From: Candidatus Parvarchaeota archaeon
GTDB lineage: Archaea > Nanobdellota > Nanobdellia > Parvarchaeales > Parvarchaeaceae
Length of the DNA stretch: 9,784 bases
Direction of reading: 5' to 3'
Assembly (NCBI GenBank): GCA_025920305.1
Contig: JAPDMB010000018.1
Coordinates: 1 to 9,784, forward strand
Of the stretch, positions 5,878 to 9,784 are shown one piece after another. Position 1 is the first letter of the stretch. Every line of letters begins with the position of its first letter. Made by a program: the position numbers and the translations under genes. The notes under the pieces are model-generated. The model saw only the letters and a list, made by a program, of their open reading frames with translations, did not search any database and was not told where the DNA came from.

Positions 5878-6795
5878 ATGATCGGTGCGGCTTTGAGCGG
5901 CGAGTACAATGAAAGAGTAGAGGGTCTATTCTCCAAAAAGTTAGAGACGATAAATGGCATACAGATTGGTTTATCCACGATTAATAATGATGTAATAGTA
6001 TACGCTAAAGAATATCCCGGGTCGATAAAGGGATTGGCGAAGGTGCTCTCCATATGCGATTACGTGATCTATATCCCCTCATCAAGGATGGATGCAATCG
6101 ACGCAGAGATGGCTTTAGCAGTTGAGTTTTCGAATGTGAAGAACGGTGTGACCTTGATAGACGAATCCACCGATACAGATAGGATGGATACTTTGTTTAA
6201 GTCGCTTAAGATATCTGAATTTAGAAAGGTAGATAATTTGGGTCTTAGAAACTTAAAACCAGACAAAGTTGATTCTCTGACATCAAACAGCTATGCATCT
6301 ATAGACAAATATTTCCTGGTTAGAGGCATAGGCGCAGTCATGATAGGCTTCGTTATAAACGGGGAGATAAGAAGGAACCAGAGGTACTACTTACTCCCAT
6401 CAGGCAGGCAGGTAAGCGTTAAAAACATACAGATTATGGACGAGGATAAGGAAAGCGCAAAGAGGGGGGAATACGCAGGCATAGCGTTAAACAACGCGGG
6501 CGAAAAAGACCTAGCTGAAAACTATGGACTGTCGGATTCCTGCGAAGTCTACGATAAGTTCACAGCGAGCTTTGATCCATGCAAGTTCTACAGTAGGAGC
6601 GTAGACGGCATCGATATGACCAGTGCTTTCAATGGCAGGGAGATAAGCTTAAAAAAGGCAAAGGAAGATGGCAGGGATATCTATATTTCAAGCGAGAAGA
6701 TACCGCTGACAAACTCATTGCTGCTTATGGATTCCAGTATCGGCAGGGGAAAAAATAGGGTTATAGGAAAATTGAAAGACTTAAAGCCAGTTTAA
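5878..6795 (+). CDS. SelB/EF-Tu-like protein with degenerate GTPase domain
   Basis: A 305-residue relative of translational GTPases. Residues about 141-215 look like EF-Tu domain 2: FLVRGIGAVMIGFVINGEIR (146-165), then YYLLPSGRQVSVKNIQIMD and AKRGEYAGIALNN (194-206), as in SelB. A domain-3-like part follows (about 221-305). The N-terminal ~125 residues occupy the place of the G domain but lack its motifs: there is no GxxxxGKS P-loop, DxPG is reduced to EYPG (45-48), and the NKxD position reads LIDES or nearby. GTP binding is therefore unlikely. I recall an archaeal family of such SelB paralogues, often annotated as EF-Tu-like GTPase, with no known role; it may bind tRNA or the ribosome. It starts at 5878 behind a good Shine-Dalgarno site, 56 nt after the unknown gene, and its last 15 bp overlap hisS tail-to-tail. 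Confidence 0.82.
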   Translation: MIGAALSGEYNERVEGLFSKKLETINGIQIGLSTINNDVIVYAKEYPGSIKGLAKVLSICDYVIYIPSSRMDAIDAEMALAVEFSNVKNGVTLIDESTDTDRMDTLFKSLKISEFRKVDNLGLRNLKPDKVDSLTSNSYASIDKYFLVRGIGAVMIGFVINGEIRRNQRYYLLPSGRQVSVKNIQIMDEDKESAKRGEYAGIALNNAGEKDLAENYGLSDSCEVYDKFTASFDPCKFYSRSVDGIDMTSAFNGREISLKKAKEDGRDIYISSEKIPLTNSLLLMDSSIGRGKNRVIGKLKDLKPV

Positions 6796-8004
6796 ACTTT
6801 CAAGGTCTGAGAGCTTCATCCTGCGTTCTTTTTTCTCCTTCAAGTCCCTCAATGTTACTTCTCCTCTCTCAAGATCTTTCTTGCCGATCAAAACTGCATA
6901 TCTTATCTTCTTACTGTCACAGTAAGCCAAAGCCTTGGATAAAGACACGTCGCTCAATAGAAGATCTGCGAAGACATCTTTGTATCTGATAGCTGTAGCT
7001 GTCCTTATAGCCTCATCGTCTGAGTCTATTGATATCACGCACAGCCTATCGGAGAAGTCTGCCTTTGTATTTTCCTTAACTATCTCAAATATCCTCTCAA
7101 AACCAAGAGCTGCGCCTGTTGCAGATATGCTGCTGTCAAACTGCCTGCTAAGTATATCGTACCTCCCTCCTGCAGCGATTGTGCCTTTATACGGTCCTGT
7201 ATCTGCTATGAACTCAAATATATTGCCATCGTAGTATGCAAGCCCCCTTACTAGTTTCCTATCAACTTCGTAGTTTTCTATCCCGTACTTCTTTAGGTAA
7301 GATATCAGCCCATTAAGCTCCTCGTCGCCGACTTCGCTCTTAACTTTAAGCTCGCCGAGCAGGTAGCTTTTTATTTTATTGCTCTTATCGTTTCCGACCA
7401 ATTTCACCAGGTTTTTCGCGACTTCATCCATCCCTATCTTGTCAAGCTTGTCTATTTCTCTCATAACCTGCAGTCCTACATCAAATGGTATACCTAATGA
7501 ATCCAGCATGTCCTGAAGCACTTTCCTATTGTTCAAGTGTATCTTGTAGCCACTTATGCCCAATTTCTTTAAAGTGTAGTCCATACATGCTATGACTTCT
7601 GCGTCATAAGACACAGACTTGCCTCCGTATATGTCGATATCAGCTTGGATGAACTCTCTAAGCCTGCCCTTCGCAACGTCCTCATATCTCCACACAGGCC
7701 CTATGCTGTATGTCTTAATCGGCTTGATTAGCGACTTGTCGCTTGTTATAACCCTCATCTTTGATACCGTGTGCTCAGGCCTAAGCGCCAGCTTCTCGCC
7801 TTTTTTATCCGAGAATGAATACAGCTGATTCTCTATCTCGGGGCCGGACTTGTCAACGAAGAGCTGAAGGTATTCAAAAGCCGGAGTTTCAATAGGCTCA
7901 AACCCAAACAAGGAATAAGAAGTTTTTATTTTCTGCAGCATCTCCTGCCTTACTACCGCTTCCAGTCCAATAAAATCTCTTGTGCCTTTCACTCTGCCTG
8001 CCAT
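6781..8004 (-). CDS. hisS: Histidyl-tRNA synthetase
   Basis: A class II aminoacyl-tRNA synthetase of 407 residues (family about 410-430) that charges tRNA-His in the cytoplasm. Visible blocks: KGTRDF (6-11), LYSFSDKKGEKLALRPEHT (61-79, with Glu77 of the histidine site), motif 2 VWRYEDVAKGRLREFIQADI (104-123), the HisA box LVRGLAYYDG (251-260, catalytic Arg253), and motif 3 AAGGRYD (277-283) with GAALGFERI (297-305). Residues about 318-407 form the anticodon-binding domain, with YAVLIGKKDLERGEVTLRDL (369-388). The HisA box normally reads RGLDYYTG; here it has Ala256 and Asp259, and LRPEGT reads LRPEHT. The enzyme should still work because the key Glu and Arg remain. ATG 8004 has a TATA box 26 nt upstream and no leader. 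It is the only visible gene for this enzyme. Confidence 0.95.
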   Translation of the reverse strand: MAGRVKGTRDFIGLEAVVRQEMLQKIKTSYSLFGFEPIETPAFEYLQLFVDKSGPEIENQLYSFSDKKGEKLALRPEHTVSKMRVITSDKSLIKPIKTYSIGPVWRYEDVAKGRLREFIQADIDIYGGKSVSYDAEVIACMDYTLKKLGISGYKIHLNNRKVLQDMLDSLGIPFDVGLQVMREIDKLDKIGMDEVAKNLVKLVGNDKSNKIKSYLLGELKVKSEVGDEELNGLISYLKKYGIENYEVDRKLVRGLAYYDGNIFEFIADTGPYKGTIAAGGRYDILSRQFDSSISATGAALGFERIFEIVKENTKADFSDRLCVISIDSDDEAIRTATAIRYKDVFADLLLSDVSLSKALAYCDSKKIRYAVLIGKKDLERGEVTLRDLKEKKERRMKLSDLESLNWL

Positions 8005-8026
8005 AGGTCAAAAGAAGCCCCCTACA

Positions 8027-8034
8027 TTTAAATA
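8027..8034 (-). promoter_or_regulatory. TATA box of hisS
   Basis: The minus strand reads TATTTAAA, centred 26-27 nt before ATG 8004, with leaderless spacing. It is among the best TATA matches of the window. Confidence 0.6.
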
Positions 8035-8089
8035 AGTTATTTGGTATTCCCTATCCGGAGAAGCCTCCATAAATTATATCCCACCGATG

Positions 8090-8109
8090 TAGGCCGGATT
8101 CCCCGCCTA
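8090..8109. other. 20-nt imperfect inverted repeat between the ATPase gene and hisS
   Basis: TAGGC at 8090-8094 pairs with GCCTA at 8105-8109, and GG at 8096-8097 with CC at 8103-8104, leaving one bulged base and a 5-nt loop. It lies between the ATPase 3' end and the hisS TATA box. It could be an RNA hairpin or a protein-binding site upstream of hisS; chance is not excluded. Confidence 0.25.
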
Positions 8110-8128
8110 TGAAAATATTTTGTGCGGT

Positions 8129-8151
8129 AAAAACAGGGGCGATGACGCCCT
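8129..8151 (-). terminator. Possible terminator after the P-type ATPase gene
   Basis: Read on the minus strand, 12 nt after the ATPase stop, a 6-bp stem (8146-8151 with 8136-8141, one G-T pair, 4-nt loop) is followed 2 nt later by five T at 8129-8133. Archaeal RNA polymerase terminates mainly at T-runs, so the T-tract may matter more than the hairpin. The element sits where the transcript must end before hisS. Confidence 0.4.
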
Positions 8152-8163
8152 AAAATTCCGAGT

Positions 8164-9784
8164 TTATATCGACCTGAATTCCGAAACCCGGGTAAATGCG
8201 ATCAGCTTTATCTCGTCCATCAAGAATAGGAAGGCTAAACCAACCAGGATTACTAACACTATATCATAGATGCTTATGGCGGCCATCAGTATGCCGTAAT
8301 AAGATAAGATCACAGCTATCGCTATAGAGATGGCTATCTGTAAGGCTACGAAAAGACTCGGCATAGACGCCCAGAAACTACGCCGCTCTCTCATGGAGAG
8401 GGTCATAAGCTCCATGGATGTTATAAAGATAAGAAAAGTGAAGGTCTGGAACTGAGCTTCAGGTAATCTCAAGAAATTTAGACCGAAATATCCCAAAATG
8501 CCTACCTGCAAAACTGCAACCACTCCAAAAAGCATAGAAACTAAAAATATAGCCTTTATGTCCCACGTATCCGGCCGGCTTGAAAATATCTCATTATCGG
8601 TGGAGAGGCTTATGCTCCCTATATCACTTAGAAAAAGAGCTAAGATAAGCTGAACTGAGCGCATCGGTAAGAATTTTAAGATTAAAAAAGCAATCCCGAG
8701 GAAGATAGAAGTCTGCAGAACCCTAGATACCTTCTTCAACGTGTATGTTATCATCCTCTCAAATATCGAGCGGCTCTCCTTTATTGCATTTACTATCGGC
8801 TCGATGCCTTCAGATGTCAGAACGATATCAGCGGCGCTCTTAGCCACGTCTGTGGCGCTGGAAACAGCGATGCCTACTTCAGCCTGTTTCAAGGCCGGGG
8901 CATCGTTAACTCCATCGCCTGTCATACCCACATGAAAACCGCTGTCCTGTAAAGCTTTGACGATCATATATTTATCCTTTGGATAAACGCCTGCGAAGCC
9001 GTCTGCTTTAATTATCATCTCAGCTATCTCTTTCTCGCTCTTGCCGGCCAACGTGCTTACATCCAGGATCTCGTCCCCGATGTCCACCTCCTGAGCTATC
9101 GTCTTGGCCGTGTCTTTATTATCCCCCGTAAGCATCTTTACGTTCAGGCCTATACTCTTAAGTTCGTCTATGAGCTTTTTACTGTCGTCTCTCGGCCTGT
9201 CATTCAAAGGTATTATTCCGACGAAATTCCACTTTGTGCCGTCATTATAAGCAACTGCTATGGTTCTGAACCCTTTTGATGCCAGATCCTCGATGCTAGA
9301 GTTTATTTTATCCCTGTCCTTAGACGATAGACCGCACTTGCTGATAACCGAATCCGGAAAGCCCTTTAAAACGGCGATTTTCTTGCCGCCATAAGATATG
9401 ACCGCGCTCGATGTCTTTGTCGTAGGATCGAACGGCTTAAATTCCTTTACAGTATAACCTTTCAAATCTATACTCATTTCCTTTGCGCCGCGGATCACAG
9501 CTAAATCTATCTCATCATTATCCTCTGACCTTGACGCAAGTGAACCGTATCTAAGGACATCCTCCTTTGAGAACTTTCCAAACTCGATAGGATCGGATAT
9601 CGACAGTTGATTTTTAGTGATAGTTCCAGTCTTATCCAAACAGACGACGTTCATAGTCGATGCCTCCTCTATGGCCTCTAATTTTGTGACTAGGATGTTC
9701 TTAGAGGAAAGCCGTTCGGTCCCATAGGCCATCGCAACGGTGAATGCGGCAGGCAATGCCACCGGGACAGAGGTGAGAAGGATA
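8164..9784 (-). CDS. P-type ATPase, probable plasma-membrane H+-ATPase (5' end missing)
   Basis: The frame runs past the right edge, so the actuator domain and helices 1-3 are missing; the GTG at 9762 is an internal valine codon, not a start. The visible 539 residues begin in helix 4 with VPVALP (about 6-11), the P-type ion-site motif. Then come the phosphorylation motif DKTGTIT (Asp50), KGFPDSVI in the nucleotide domain (140-147), MLTGDN (217-222) and GMTGDGVNDAPALK (286-299). About six helices follow (from about 350). The PVALP form, and the FLSDIGSISLSTDN stretch in helix 6 (384-397) whose Asp387 aligns with the proton-binding Asp of plant H+-ATPases, suggest subfamily P3A, pumping protons out at the cost of ATP. 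No long regulatory C-terminus is present. Ion specificity is inferred; a cation pump of another type is possible. Confidence 0.93.
   Translation of the reverse strand, partial: ILLTSVPVALPAAFTVAMAYGTERLSSKNILVTKLEAIEEASTMNVVCLDKTGTITKNQLSISDPIEFGKFSKEDVLRYGSLASRSEDNDEIDLAVIRGAKEMSIDLKGYTVKEFKPFDPTTKTSSAVISYGGKKIAVLKGFPDSVISKCGLSSKDRDKINSSIEDLASKGFRTIAVAYNDGTKWNFVGIIPLNDRPRDDSKKLIDELKSIGLNVKMLTGDNKDTAKTIAQEVDIGDEILDVSTLAGKSEKEIAEMIIKADGFAGVYPKDKYMIVKALQDSGFHVGMTGDGVNDAPALKQAEVGIAVSSATDVAKSAADIVLTSEGIEPIVNAIKESRSIFERMITYTLKKVSRVLQTSIFLGIAFLILKFLPMRSVQLILALFLSDIGSISLSTDNEIFSSRPDTWDIKAIFLVSMLFGVVAVLQVGILGYFGLNFLRLPEAQFQTFTFLIFITSMELMTLSMRERRSFWASMPSLFVALQIAISIAIAVILSYYGILMAAISIYDIVLVILVGLAFLFLMDEIKLIAFTRVSEFRSI

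Noticed and set aside
5784..6266. Minus-strand frames of 89 and 65 residues opposite the SelB-like gene
   Set aside because: They oppose a frame with clear EF-Tu domain 2 similarity and have no TATA box or ribosome site; antisense shadows.
6935..7828. Plus-strand frames of 99 and 69 residues inside hisS
   Set aside because: They are antisense to conserved catalytic blocks of HisRS and have no independent support.
8139..8176. GCGATGA with a downstream CTGA as a C/D-box guide RNA
   Set aside because: The C box is off consensus, no C'/D' pair is visible, and the CTGA falls in the ATPase coding sequence.
8741..8935. Plus-strand frame of 64 residues inside the P-type ATPase gene
   Set aside because: Antisense to the conserved hinge motif region of the ATPase; no promoter.
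9760..9762. GTG as the start codon of the ATPase gene
   Set aside because: The frame continues upstream to the edge with helix 4 residues (ILLTSVP) that belong to the ATPase, so the GTG encodes the Val of PVALP.

Overview
The window reads as archaeal chromosome, AT-rich and densely packed. Most first genes have a TATA-like box about 24-29 nt before the start codon and no room for a leader. The Shine-Dalgarno sites that do occur are GGTGAT-type. Arginine is mostly AGG/AGA and isoleucine often ATA. The protein set points the same way: a full AMMECR1/MEMO/radical-SAM triad, a DUF981 membrane protein, a SelB/EF-Tu-like protein with a decayed G domain, and an archaeal-style P-type H+-ATPase. The P3A proton pump and DUF981 would suit an acid-living Thermoplasmata- or Micrarchaeota-like organism, but that placement is inference. 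No mobile element, CRISPR array, rRNA or tRNA was found.

Layout, left to right. (1) Positions 1-21 hold the first seven codons of a minus-strand gene that leaves the window, with its own TATA box. (2) 134-1027 (-) is an aldo/keto reductase and 1102-1335 (-) a two-helix YrhK-like membrane protein. (3) 1410-1757 and 1794-2111 (+) are two small three-helix membrane proteins in tandem that look like diverged copies of each other. (4) 2097-4701 is the AmmeMemoRadiSam cluster: memo then amrS on minus, with AMMECR1 divergent on plus. (5) 4698-5267 (-) is the DUF981 protein, ending tail-to-tail on AMMECR1. (6) 5348-5821 (+) is an unrecognised soluble protein, followed by a SelB/EF-Tu-like pseudo-GTPase at 5878-6795 (+). 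(7) 6781-8004 (-) is histidyl-tRNA synthetase. (8) 8164-9784 (-) is a P-type ATPase that lacks its N-terminal part because of the window edge.

The best-supported functional unit is the triad in region 4. AMMECR1, MEMO and the radical SAM enzyme are known to co-occur across life, and the joint reaction is not one I can state. The other theme is translation: HisRS faces the pseudo-GTPase tail-to-tail. Three convergent pairs overlap at their 3' ends (15, 4 and 15 bp), so terminators there must lie inside the opposite gene. The only gap above 150 bp, 8005-8163, holds the hisS promoter and two hairpins. No gene-free stretch reaches 300 bp.
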